From the NCBI GenBank assembly GCA_910577255.1, contig CAJTMH010000009.1, forward strand, positions 1 through 47,146: 47,146 nucleotides of DNA. The letters run 5' to 3'. The notes below the pieces were generated by a model. It was not told the DNA's origin, did not search any database, and saw only the letters and a program-made list of their open reading frames with translations. Shown in pieces: positions 6,323 through 13,920 of the stretch. Position 1 is the stretch's first letter; every line of letters starts with the position of its first letter. A program made the translations under genes and the position numbers. The DNA comes from an uncultured Duncaniella sp. (GTDB lineage Bacteria > Bacteroidota > Bacteroidia > Bacteroidales > Muribaculaceae).

Positions 6323-7522
6323 ATGAAAAAATACGCATTCGGGCTCATAGCAGCCACAATAGCTTTCGGCGCACAAGCTGATGAAAAAGCTGAGAAAAAC
6401 GACAGCACCGGAGGCTTCACTTTCACAGATGTCAAGGTGGTGAAGACCACACCTGTAAAGGACCAGAACAAATCAGGCACATGCTGGAGTTTCTCGGGCA
6501 CTTCATTCTTCGAAGAGGAAATCCTCCGCAAAACAGGCAAGGAAATGGACCTCAGCGAGATGTGGACCGTGCGCAACTGCTACAGTGACAAGGCTGACAA
6601 ATATATCCGTATGGACGGTAAAATAAACTTCGCCCAGGGTGGCAGCACCCTCGATGTAGGGTATGTAATCGACCGCTACGGCATGGTGCCCGAGGAAGCT
6701 TACACCGGCCTCCAGTATGGCGAAGCAAAACATGACCACAGCGAACTGTCAAGCGTGCTTACAGCCTATGTTGACGCCGTCAACAACAAGCGTGGCAAAA
6801 AATCAACCGCATGGCGCAAGGGTTATGAAAGCATTCTTGACGCATACTTCGGCGAAAAGCCCGAGACATTCGTATATGAAGGGAAAACCTACACACCCAA
6901 GACTTTCGCACAGTCACTCGGCATCAACACTGCCGACTATATTCCTGTGACTTCATTCACACATCATCCCTTCTATGAACCATTTGCCGTAGAGGTTGCC
7001 GACAACTGGATATGGGAGAAATATCACAATGTCCCCATGGAAGAAATGAAAGCTATCGTCGACAATGCCATCGACAACGGATACACCGTAGCATGGGCTG
7101 CCGACGTGAGCGAACCCGGATTCAAATGGGTCAAAGGCTACGCTCTTCTCCCCAAGAAGAAAACCGGCGATGACCTTACCGGAACAGAGCTTGCCCGTTG
7201 GGTCAAACTCAGCGATAAGGACCGTGAGGCTGAGGCAAACAAAATAGACGGCCCCTGCGAAGAAATCACTGTGACACAGGAGATGCGCCAGGAAATGTTT
7301 GACACCCACGAAACCACCGACGACCACGGCATGGTAATCGTAGGTAAAGCAGTCGACCAGAAAGGCAACAAATACTACAAGGTGAAGAATTCATGGGACA
7401 CTAACCAGATTTATGACGGATTCTTCTACGTATCCGAGCCCTACTTCCTCGCCAAGACTCTCGACATCCTCGTTCACCGCGACGCTATCCCCAAGGATAT
7501 CGCAAAGAAGATGAAAATCTAA
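6323..7522 (+). CDS. Secreted C1-family cysteine peptidase (aminopeptidase C / bleomycin hydrolase type)
   Basis: This 399-residue protein has a signal peptide (about residues 1-19, AFGAQA) and a papain-fold peptidase domain of the C1B type. The catalytic set is visible: Gln48 and Cys54 in DQNKSGTCWSF, His335 in DHGMVIVG, and Asn356 in KVKNSWD. The long insertion between the Cys and His halves and the overall length fit bleomycin hydrolase/PepC-like enzymes, which remove N-terminal residues from peptides. Unlike cytoplasmic PepC, the leader implies periplasmic or outer-membrane action. A C-terminal tail of about 25 residues follows the last core strand. It has its own promoter (6238-6266) and terminator (7561-7606). 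Confidence 0.88.
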   Translation: MKKYAFGLIAATIAFGAQADEKAEKNDSTGGFTFTDVKVVKTTPVKDQNKSGTCWSFSGTSFFEEEILRKTGKEMDLSEMWTVRNCYSDKADKYIRMDGKINFAQGGSTLDVGYVIDRYGMVPEEAYTGLQYGEAKHDHSELSSVLTAYVDAVNNKRGKKSTAWRKGYESILDAYFGEKPETFVYEGKTYTPKTFAQSLGINTADYIPVTSFTHHPFYEPFAVEVADNWIWEKYHNVPMEEMKAIVDNAIDNGYTVAWAADVSEPGFKWVKGYALLPKKKTGDDLTGTELARWVKLSDKDREAEANKIDGPCEEITVTQEMRQEMFDTHETTDDHGMVIVGKAVDQKGNKYYKVKNSWDTNQIYDGFFYVSEPYFLAKTLDILVHRDAIPKDIAKKMKI

Positions 7523-7560
7523 GAGTAAGCCGCAAAGGCTAGAAAGCTAACGAATATTCC

Positions 7561-7606
7561 GCCCCGGAACACTAATCCACCCAAAGATAGTCTTCCGGGG
7601 CTTCTT
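7561..7606 (+). terminator. Terminator of the C1 peptidase gene
   Basis: GCCCCGGAA (7561-7569) pairs with TTCCGGGGC (7593-7601), followed by TTCTT. Confidence 0.75.
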
Positions 7607-7623
7607 CATAAACAAAACGTGAC

Positions 7624-8688
7624 ATGACGCTACATCTGTTCAATCCTGAAAATGACCTCGCGCTCGGTCTGGGATGCCGGAATTATACTCCTCCGCCCCA
7701 CGCAGCCGCCCTTCACCGTGCAGGAGCGTTGCTTCCCATGTGGTGGGCCGAGGAGGGTGACAGGATTTTGGCCATTGCAAGCCTTCAGCCTGACGCCGAC
7801 GAGTTGCGCGGGCGATTTGGAATCAACGGCGAAATCGGATTTACGGCAGATGTCACCAAGGCTTCTCCGTGGGGATGGAGCGCAGATGCAGTAAGGCAAT
7901 TCGAAAACGCCGGTATGCCTGCATCATTATTGCCCGGACATGAATCCATCGATATAATGCGCCGGTTGAGCCACCGACGTACATCCATAGAAATACTATC
8001 GCAGCTCGACGGAGGCTACCAGCTCCCGGTTGAGACTTCTGATCCAGACGAGGTTATACACCTTGAGAGCATGAACCCGGGCTGCTATGTCAAATCACCG
8101 TGGTCATGCAGTGGCCGAGGAGTATTCAATGCCATCTCACTTGATAAGGCGACACTTTACCAACGTGCGAAAGGCATAATCAACCGACAGGGAAGTGTAA
8201 TGGTCGAACGTGGCCTCAACAAAACGCTTGATTTCGCGGTGTTATTTTACTCCGACGGCTCACGCGTCACGGCCAAGGGACTGTCAATATTTCTCACAGA
8301 ACCACGAGGAATGTACACCGGTAACCTCGTGGCACCTCAAAGCCATCTGCAAGAGATGTTAGCCGCATCTGCCGACATCACACAGCTTGAGAAGATTATC
8401 AACAGCGAAGAGAAGATACTCACCACACTCATTGCGCCACACTATCGAGGTTGGATGGGTATCGACATGATGCTGCACACCAATAACGGCCGCACACACA
8501 TAATGCCATGCGTGGAACTGAATCTACGGATGACCATGGGGGTCGCAGCCATGAAAGTGGCCCAACACCTTTCCATAACCACGCCACATATCATAGAGTG
8601 GGACCACAACACTCCACCTGCAAAAGGAAGCATTGACCTCCTCCCTCCACACGAAGGTTTTGCCCTCCGCCTAAAACCGAAAGCCTGA
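7624..8688 (+). CDS. ATP-grasp-like protein of unknown substrate
   Basis: This 354-residue cytoplasmic protein has no signal peptide. The central and C-terminal parts look like an ATP-grasp fold. KSPWSCSGRG (157-166) resembles the glycine/serine-rich ATP-binding loop, VMVERGLNKTLDFAVLF the following nucleotide-binding strand, and VELNLRMTMG (Glu298, Asn300, Arg302) the ExNxR metal-binding motif. ATP-grasp enzymes join a carboxylate to an amine or thiol through an acyl phosphate. The N-terminal part begins HLFNPENDLALGLG, a pattern I have seen in uncharacterised Bacteroidetes proteins. It stands alone, convergent with maf, so context gives no substrate. Fold call moderate; reaction unknown. 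Confidence 0.65.
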   Translation: MTLHLFNPENDLALGLGCRNYTPPPHAAALHRAGALLPMWWAEEGDRILAIASLQPDADELRGRFGINGEIGFTADVTKASPWGWSADAVRQFENAGMPASLLPGHESIDIMRRLSHRRTSIEILSQLDGGYQLPVETSDPDEVIHLESMNPGCYVKSPWSCSGRGVFNAISLDKATLYQRAKGIINRQGSVMVERGLNKTLDFAVLFYSDGSRVTAKGLSIFLTEPRGMYTGNLVAPQSHLQEMLAASADITQLEKIINSEEKILTTLIAPHYRGWMGIDMMLHTNNGRTHIMPCVELNLRMTMGVAAMKVAQHLSITTPHIIEWDHNTPPAKGSIDLLPPHEGFALRLKPKA

Positions 8689-8745
8689 CATCCACGAAAT
8701 GTTTAACACATCATATTATATTATAATGTACAAAGGGGTGTCACT

Positions 8746-9360
8746 CTACTTTATCCCTTTAAGGCAATCATAGAGCCGATGTACAGGGAGGCCCATCACA
8801 TTATAAAAACTACCTTCAATGCCGCGGATTCCTGCTGCACCGATCCATTCCTGTATGCCATAGGCACCGGCTTTGTCAAGGGGACGATAACGATGCACAT
8901 AGTAACTGATTTCGTCGTCGGAGAGCAGTGCGAACATCACCTGTGACTCCGCGCCAAACGTAATCTCCCTGTCACTTGTCCTTACGGTTACACCTGTCAC
9001 CACCTTCTGGCCCCTCCCCTGCAAACGACGCAGCATGGCACAGGCTTCTTCCTCGTCGTGGGGTTTGCCAAGGACTTCACCATCAATTATCACCACAGTA
9101 TCGGCAGTTATCACCAGACGCCGGTCGGCAGTGGTGAGAGGGAAAGCCGACGCCTTAAGCCTCGACAGATAGAGCGGCACCTCCTCGGCTACCAGTCCGA
9201 GAGGAACAGTCTCGTCGACTGAATGCGAAGTGTCTACACGAAATTCAATGTCAAGCATGGCCAGCAATTCCCTACGCCGGGGCGAACCGCTCGCCAGCAC
9301 TATATCATAGTCACGGAGATTTTCAAGAGGATAGAACATATTGAGATTATTTTTATTCAT
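8746..9360 (-). CDS. maf: Maf-like nucleoside triphosphate pyrophosphatase
   Basis: This 204-residue protein matches the Maf family over its full length. It has the N-terminal substrate loop ASGSPRRRELLAML (residues about 24-37), the central DTVVIIDGEVLGKPHDEEEA motif carrying the catalytic acidic residues, and the C-terminal DKAGAYGIQEWIG motif. Maf enzymes hydrolyse non-canonical or modified NTPs (dTTP/UTP and relatives) to monophosphates and were first noted for septum inhibition on overexpression. It is cytoplasmic. A start at residue 9 (MFYPLENL) is also possible, but the first ATG is used here. A minus-strand TAACTTTG box lies at 9399-9406. Confidence 0.93.
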   Translation of the reverse strand: MNKNNLNMFYPLENLRDYDIVLASGSPRRRELLAMLDIEFRVDTSHSVDETVPLGLVAEEVPLYLSRLKASAFPLTTADRRLVITADTVVIIDGEVLGKPHDEEEACAMLRRLQGRGQKVVTGVTVRTSDREITFGAESQVMFALLSDDEISYYVHRYRPLDKAGAYGIQEWIGAAGIRGIEGSFYNVMGLPVHRLYDCLKGIK

Positions 9361-9398
9361 TTGTCATAAAACACACATTGTGCCACATCACTACAGTG

Positions 9399-9406
9399 CA
9401 AAGTTA
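9399..9406 (-). promoter_or_regulatory. -7 box (TAACTTTG) for maf
   Basis: The minus strand reads TAACTTTG 39 nt upstream of the maf ATG at 9360. No clear -33 box was found. Confidence 0.5.
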
Positions 9407-9488
9407 CGTATTTCCATCCGCTAAAATGGTGCGATAATATCGTCTATTCATGAAATTTTAAAGAAATATTAATTTTTTCGCTAAAAAA

Positions 9489-9520
9489 TTTGGTTATTCC
9501 AAATATGCGCCATACCTTTG
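9489..9520 (+). promoter_or_regulatory. Canonical Bacteroidales promoter of the TraB/ABC/GntR unit
   Basis: TTTG (9489-9492) and TACCTTTG (9513-9520) are separated by 20 nt. The leader to the ATG at 9601 is about 75 nt and A-rich just before the start. Confidence 0.8.
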
Positions 9521-9600
9521 CAGTGTGTTAGTCATGTACAACACCTAAACACTACAACAAAGCCAATAGAATTATCACTCCATAAAAACCAAAAACAACA

Positions 9601-10479
9601 ATGAAAAAGTTTGTTATAGCTCTCTTCTCAGTGACAGTAGCGACTCTCAGCTGCAACGCACAATTGCTGTGGAAAATCACCGGCAATAACCTTGACAAAC
9701 CCAGCTATCTCTTCGGCACACATCATGTGGCACCCATAACCGTCCTCGACAGTGTCCCCGGATTCAACGACGCACTTAACTCAGTCGACAAAGTTTACGG
9801 CGAACTTATAATGTCGGAAGCAAACACTCCCCAAACCCAGCAGATAATGATGCAAGCCGGGATGGCACCCCAGGACAGTACACTCACGGCAGTCCTCTCG
9901 GCAGCCCAGGCTGATTCGCTCGACACTATGCTTAAAAAGTATATGGGCCCCATGGCAGGTATAGCCCAGTTCAACGCACTCAAACCTGCCATGGTATCCA
10001 CCGTCATTTCCATGGTCCAGGCGCAAATGGCCTTCCCTACCTTCAACATGCAGGAGCAGCTTGACTCTGAAATCCAGAACCGCGGAGCAGCCCTCGGGAA
10101 AGAAATCGGCGGTCTGGAAACCATAGAGGAACAATGCCAAGCTCTGTTCGGCAGTTCAATCATAGATCAGGCCGATGATTTGATGAATATGGTCAGAAAC
10201 GACAACCGCTCACTTGAAATGGCCCACAAACTCGCCAAAGCCTACCTTGCAGGCGACCTCAACGCAATGCTTGCCCTCATTGAAGAGCCGGAAATGGGTA
10301 TGGGCACCGGTGCTGACCGACTCATCAATAACCGTAACGCCAACTGGGTACGCTTCATGGCCGGTCTCCTCCCGACCGCATCTGTACTCATTGCCGTAGG
10401 TGCCGGACATCTCCCCGGCGACAAAGGCCTCATCTCACTCCTCCGCAAATCAGGCTACACAGTCACCCCTGTAGAATAA
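9601..10479 (+). CDS. TraB/GumN family protein, secreted
   Basis: This 292-residue protein has a signal peptide (cleavage near SCNAQ, residue 19-21). The family hallmark begins right after it: LLWKITGNNLDKPSYLFGTHHV, the strand-and-GTxH motif of TraB/GumN (COG3735) proteins. A second conserved GxGHLPG motif lies near residue 268 (AVGAGHLPGDKG). Members carry an EreA/ChaN/Tiki-like fold, and some, such as animal Tiki, are metalloproteases, so a metal-dependent hydrolase in the periplasm is plausible. The gene is first in a unit with an ABC ATPase 4 nt downstream. An internal Cys could be a lipid anchor (residue 18, LSC), which would make it a lipoprotein instead. Confidence 0.82.
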   Translation: MKKFVIALFSVTVATLSCNAQLLWKITGNNLDKPSYLFGTHHVAPITVLDSVPGFNDALNSVDKVYGELIMSEANTPQTQQIMMQAGMAPQDSTLTAVLSAAQADSLDTMLKKYMGPMAGIAQFNALKPAMVSTVISMVQAQMAFPTFNMQEQLDSEIQNRGAALGKEIGGLETIEEQCQALFGSSIIDQADDLMNMVRNDNRSLEMAHKLAKAYLAGDLNAMLALIEEPEMGMGTGADRLINNRNANWVRFMAGLLPTASVLIAVGAGHLPGDKGLISLLRKSGYTVTPVE

Positions 10480-10483
10480 AACT

Positions 10484-11320
10484 ATGATTACGATTAAAAA
10501 TCTAACATACTCTTACCGCTATGGCATCGTCGCTGTCGACGATGCCACGGCTGTGATAAATCCAGGCATACACCTGCTGCTCGGCGAGAACGGAGCCGGT
10601 AAAACCACTCTGCTCCACATCATGGCAGGGCTGCTTACTCCTAAAGAAGGTGAATGCCTGATTGACAACGAGAATATCTCGCTACGTATGCCTTCGGCTC
10701 TGCAAAGGGTGTTCCTGCTCCCCGACGTGGTGTCGCTGCCATTCAAGACCATCAATCAGTTTGCAGAAGTACATTCGCGCTTCTACCCCAACTTCTCCAT
10801 CCGGGATCTTAACCGCAATCTGAAAGATTTCGGGCTTACGGGCAAAGAGAATTTCGACACACTGTCGCTCGGAATGCGCCGAAAATCACTCTTGGCCTAT
10901 GCTATTGCCCTCGGAGTGGACGTCCTGCTTCTCGACGAGCCGGCCAACGGTCTCGACATAACATCAAAGAAGACACTGCGCAGCATGCTCGCACGCTGTG
11001 TGGGCGAGGAGCAGACAGTAATCATCTCAACGCACACCGTGTCGGACCTGCGGGAGCTCTATGACGGAGTACTGGTGCTATCACAGGGTCACCTGTTGCT
11101 GGCCCAATGGACATGGGAGATACTTGAACACATCAGCTTCACGGTCACCCCAATTCCTCCGGCAGATGCCCTATATATAGAGCAGAATCTGGGACTTTTC
11201 CACTCGATAGTCCCGAATACGGATGGAAGTAGCTCAGATATCAACTATGGGCTGCTATATTCGGCTCTTATGTCAAACGCACGCGAGGATGTGCTCCTCG
11301 CCATAAACCAACCTCAGTAA
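10484..11320 (+). CDS. ABC transporter ATP-binding protein
   Basis: This 278-residue ABC ATPase has all motifs: Walker A LLLGENGAGKTTLL (31-44), signature LSLGM (127-131), Walker B VLLLDEP (147-153) and switch His184 in STHTV. It matches the drug/peptide exporter ATPases encoded with YtrA-type GntR regulators. The gene is 4 nt after the TraB/GumN gene and 2 nt before the permease, so translation is probably coupled. The substrate is unknown; by analogy with Ytr-like systems it may respond to envelope stress or antibiotics. Unlike the ATPase remnant at 2213, this gene is complete. Confidence 0.9.
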   Translation: MITIKNLTYSYRYGIVAVDDATAVINPGIHLLLGENGAGKTTLLHIMAGLLTPKEGECLIDNENISLRMPSALQRVFLLPDVVSLPFKTINQFAEVHSRFYPNFSIRDLNRNLKDFGLTGKENFDTLSLGMRRKSLLAYAIALGVDVLLLDEPANGLDITSKKTLRSMLARCVGEEQTVIISTHTVSDLRELYDGVLVLSQGHLLLAQWTWEILEHISFTVTPIPPADALYIEQNLGLFHSIVPNTDGSSSDINYGLLYSALMSNAREDVLLAINQPQ

Positions 11321-11322
11321 CC

Positions 11323-12120
11323 ATGGAGCAAGAAATCAAAAATAAATTCTCATGGCAACGCGTCTGGGAGTTCGGGATGATATATAAATCCAGTATTAAA
11401 GTGCAACTCCTGCTTTATGCGGTAATCACAGTCTTGTCTTATATAGCCATCATTCCGTTCTCGGATGTAACAAGCACACACTTCATACCGATCTATTCTT
11501 TGTTGTCAATAGTGGTGGCTTATGAACTTTATGTCTCTCCGGTGGTGTTCGGGCGCATAGATGAGTCACTACTGGCTCAACTTCCGGTAAAGACGAGTGA
11601 GAAAGTAACTTTCTATCTACTATACATCCTTGTGCTCCTCCCATGCTATGTCGAAGCGCTATGGTATGGTTCAAATTTTATTGGTAACCACTTGTTCGGA
11701 ATCGCTGATGTAATGACCGCATCCAATACATTCGTTAAGGAACTATATGAGGTGGAGGTCTCCAGCAGCGTCTTTATCTGCGGCATGGTCAACAGCATCA
11801 TGCAGACAGCGGCAATAGTCATGACCACACTTTTCGTCGTATTGAAAGCCCATGGCCAACGTGTACTCAAAGGGCTCCTCACGCCATTGGTGATAATAAT
11901 TTCCATAGGAGTAGTCTCCGGTATCGGCGGATTTATAGTGGCCATAACCTCAACTGTAACAGCACTCTCCAACAGTGAGGACGTAGGCGAGCATGTGGTC
12001 CAAAGTCTCGTGAACAGGATGCCTGTAATGACTATGTGCATCGCGACTCTCATGCTGATATATTGCGTCATAATTGGCATCTACACCTATCGTCTTGTGC
12101 GCAACCGCCAAATATCCTAA
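11323..12120 (+). CDS. ABC-2 type permease-like membrane protein
   Basis: This 265-residue protein has about six hydrophobic segments (roughly residues 27-45, 50-72, 86-108, 146-172, 183-212 and 237-257). Its position, 2 nt after the ATPase and 10 nt before the GntR gene, marks it as the membrane subunit of that transporter. There is no strong family motif, which is common for this type. The partner pair may form a homodimeric permease with two ATPases. Substrate unknown. Confidence 0.78.
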   Translation: MEQEIKNKFSWQRVWEFGMIYKSSIKVQLLLYAVITVLSYIAIIPFSDVTSTHFIPIYSLLSIVVAYELYVSPVVFGRIDESLLAQLPVKTSEKVTFYLLYILVLLPCYVEALWYGSNFIGNHLFGIADVMTASNTFVKELYEVEVSSSVFICGMVNSIMQTAAIVMTTLFVVLKAHGQRVLKGLLTPLVIIISIGVVSGIGGFIVAITSTVTALSNSEDVGEHVVQSLVNRMPVMTMCIATLMLIYCVIIGIYTYRLVRNRQIS

Positions 12121-12130
12121 AGCCCAATCC

Positions 12131-12499
12131 ATGAATTTCACATCCAATAAACCTATTTATAAACAGATTATCGACTATAGCTTCAATCAGATAGTCACCG
12201 GTATGTGGGCTCCCGGCCAACGTGTACCTTCGGTAAGAGAGCTATCTGTGCAGCTTTCGGTCAATAGCCACACGGTGCTCAAGGCCTACGAGTATCTGCA
12301 AGCTGAGGAGATAATCACCCCTAAGAGAGGCATGGGTTTCTATCTCTCGGCCGATGCGCTCGAGCATGTCAATCACGCCATGCGTGAGGAGTTTTTCGAG
12401 ACCACGCTAAAGGATATGTTCAGGGATATGCGCCTGCTCAACATATCGATTGACGAGATAGTGAACCACTATAAACAGACCGAAGCCGACGGAGAATAA
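12131..12499 (+). CDS. GntR-family transcriptional regulator, YtrA subfamily
   Basis: I chose the ATG at 12131 (122 residues, MNFTSNKPIYKQIID); an upstream in-frame ATG at 12074 would overlap the permease gene and adds residues not seen in the family. The winged helix occupies about residues 8-75, with the GntR pattern PIYKQI, GQRVPSVREL, VNSHTVLKAYEYL and PKRGMGFY. The short helical tail (about 80-122) without a large ligand domain is typical of YtrA-type regulators, which usually repress their own ABC operon. It is the last gene of the unit with the ABC ATPase and permease, so autoregulation from the promoter at 9489-9520 is the natural hypothesis. Confidence 0.9.
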   Translation: MNFTSNKPIYKQIIDYSFNQIVTGMWAPGQRVPSVRELSVQLSVNSHTVLKAYEYLQAEEIITPKRGMGFYLSADALEHVNHAMREEFFETTLKDMFRDMRLLNISIDEIVNHYKQTEADGE

Positions 12500-12567
12500 C
12501 CCTCTCCGTCAGCCTCGGCATCCGGCTTGAACGTGACATGCCGGAAATCATGCCACCATAATAAAAG

Positions 12568-12607
12568 TCTACCGGCAGAAAGCTGAATTCAGCTTTCTGC
12601 CGGTAGA
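12568..12607. repeat. 40-bp perfect palindrome
   Basis: The sequence is fully self-complementary about a central GAATTC (12585-12590), with 20-bp arms and no spacer. It lies 69 nt after the GntR stop and 77 nt before the stop of the convergent LRR gene. As RNA it would form a long stem able to terminate both strands, but no T tract follows either side. See findings. Confidence 0.85.
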
Positions 12608-12683
12608 GGCCTATGTAGGATTAGCTATTGTTTATGCAATTTGCTAAGGTGCGTTTCACTATTAATCATTTCTGTCTTCGCTA

Positions 12684-13739
12684 TTAGTAGTTCCACTGGC
12701 AAGCCACCATACGGAGGTTGTCACAAGAGATTGTGCGGAAGTCGGTGATAGTGTTGAAACGGCAGTTGATGTAAGTAAGAGCCTGGTCAAACGAGACATC
12801 GAGAGTGGTGAGCTGGTTGTTGTTGCAGATCAGACGCTGGAGGAAAGTCTGGTTTGAAAGGTTAAGAGTGGTGAGGTCGTTGTAAGAGCAGTCAACGAAC
12901 TGGAGGTTAGGACAACCTTCAACGGTGAGGGAAGTAAGATCGTTGTAGGAGCAAACCAAGTCAAGGAGGTTGTTGCAATTACGGACACCCATGGTGGTCA
13001 TGTTGTTGTCAGAGCAGATAAGGGTTGCAAGTGTAGGCAGACCAGAGACGATAAAGGTAGAGATTTCGTTATCGTCGATGTTGAGGTTCTGGAGGTTCTC
13101 AACACCTGCAAGGGTGAGCTGAGTCAACTTGTTGTAGCCACAGTAAAGATTCTTAAGTGCCTGGCAACCTGAAACATTCAGTGATTCGAGGTGACAGCCC
13201 TGGCAGTTGAGGGTCTTAAGATTGAAGCTGTTGGATACGTTGAGATCGACAAACAGGTTGTTGGATACATTGAGGTTGTTGAGCAGCGGGCAGTTGTCGA
13301 GAGCGATGTCGGTAAGACGGTTCTTATAAACTGACACTTTCTGAAGAGCTCCACATCCTGCAAAGTCAACTTCGGTAAGTTTGTTACGGCTGGCGTTGAG
13401 TTCCACGAGAGCCGGGCTGTTGGCAACACTGAGTGCTGAAAGTTCATTTCTTGAAACATCTACTTTGGTAAGAGCCTTGAAACCTGAGAGGTTAAGAGTA
13501 CCACTCAATTTCTTGTCTTTCCATTCGATTGCTGTAACGTGACCGTTTTCAACTGTGACACCCTCGATCGAGGCGATATCATTGAGGTTGGAAACTTTGA
13601 GAGCTGATGCATTAGTTCCCTCTTTTGCGGGCTCAGATAGGAAAGCTTTGAGTTGCTTTGCTTCGTTCTTGTCAAGATTCTGAGCAAATGCAGTCACACT
13701 TCCAAGTATGATTGCAAGGATTAATAACGCTTTTTTCAT
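12684..13739 (-). CDS. Secreted leucine-rich repeat protein
   Basis: This 351-residue protein has a signal peptide (cleavage near TAFAQ, residue 20). About a dozen leucine-rich repeats of roughly 21 residues follow, from about residue 80 to the end. Each carries a pattern like LxxLNVSNNxLTxLxLxxC, with conserved Asn and Cys positions, for example LVCSYNDLTSLTVEGCPNL. The region between leader and repeats (20-75) is a small non-repeat cap. There is no clear C-terminal sorting domain or anchor, so it may be periplasmic or released. LRR folds usually mediate binding; Bacteroidetes members have been linked to adhesion, but nothing here indicates a ligand. It is a single leftward gene. Confidence 0.82.
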   Translation of the reverse strand: MKKALLILAIILGSVTAFAQNLDKNEAKQLKAFLSEPAKEGTNASALKVSNLNDIASIEGVTVENGHVTAIEWKDKKLSGTLNLSGFKALTKVDVSRNELSALSVANSPALVELNASRNKLTEVDFAGCGALQKVSVYKNRLTDIALDNCPLLNNLNVSNNLFVDLNVSNSFNLKTLNCQGCHLESLNVSGCQALKNLYCGYNKLTQLTLAGVENLQNLNIDDNEISTFIVSGLPTLATLICSDNNMTTMGVRNCNNLLDLVCSYNDLTSLTVEGCPNLQFVDCSYNDLTTLNLSNQTFLQRLICNNNQLTTLDVSFDQALTYINCRFNTITDFRTISCDNLRMVACQWNY

Positions 13740-13920
13740 AAAACAATAGTTGTTGAGTTGTTGATTGAATTGTTGTTTTGTTAATTTTATCTATCTAACA
13801 CGACAGATTAACAAAAAGTTCTATCAACGTTAAAAAACATTTTCATTTTTTTTCACTCAACCCTATTGTAGGCTATTCAGAAGGGTGTAGCTGTGGCAGT
13901 CCGACTGTTAAATGTCAATG

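Noticed and set aside
12074..12130. Extended N-terminus for the GntR regulator
   Set aside because: The extra 19 residues overlap the permease gene and are not part of the GntR fold.
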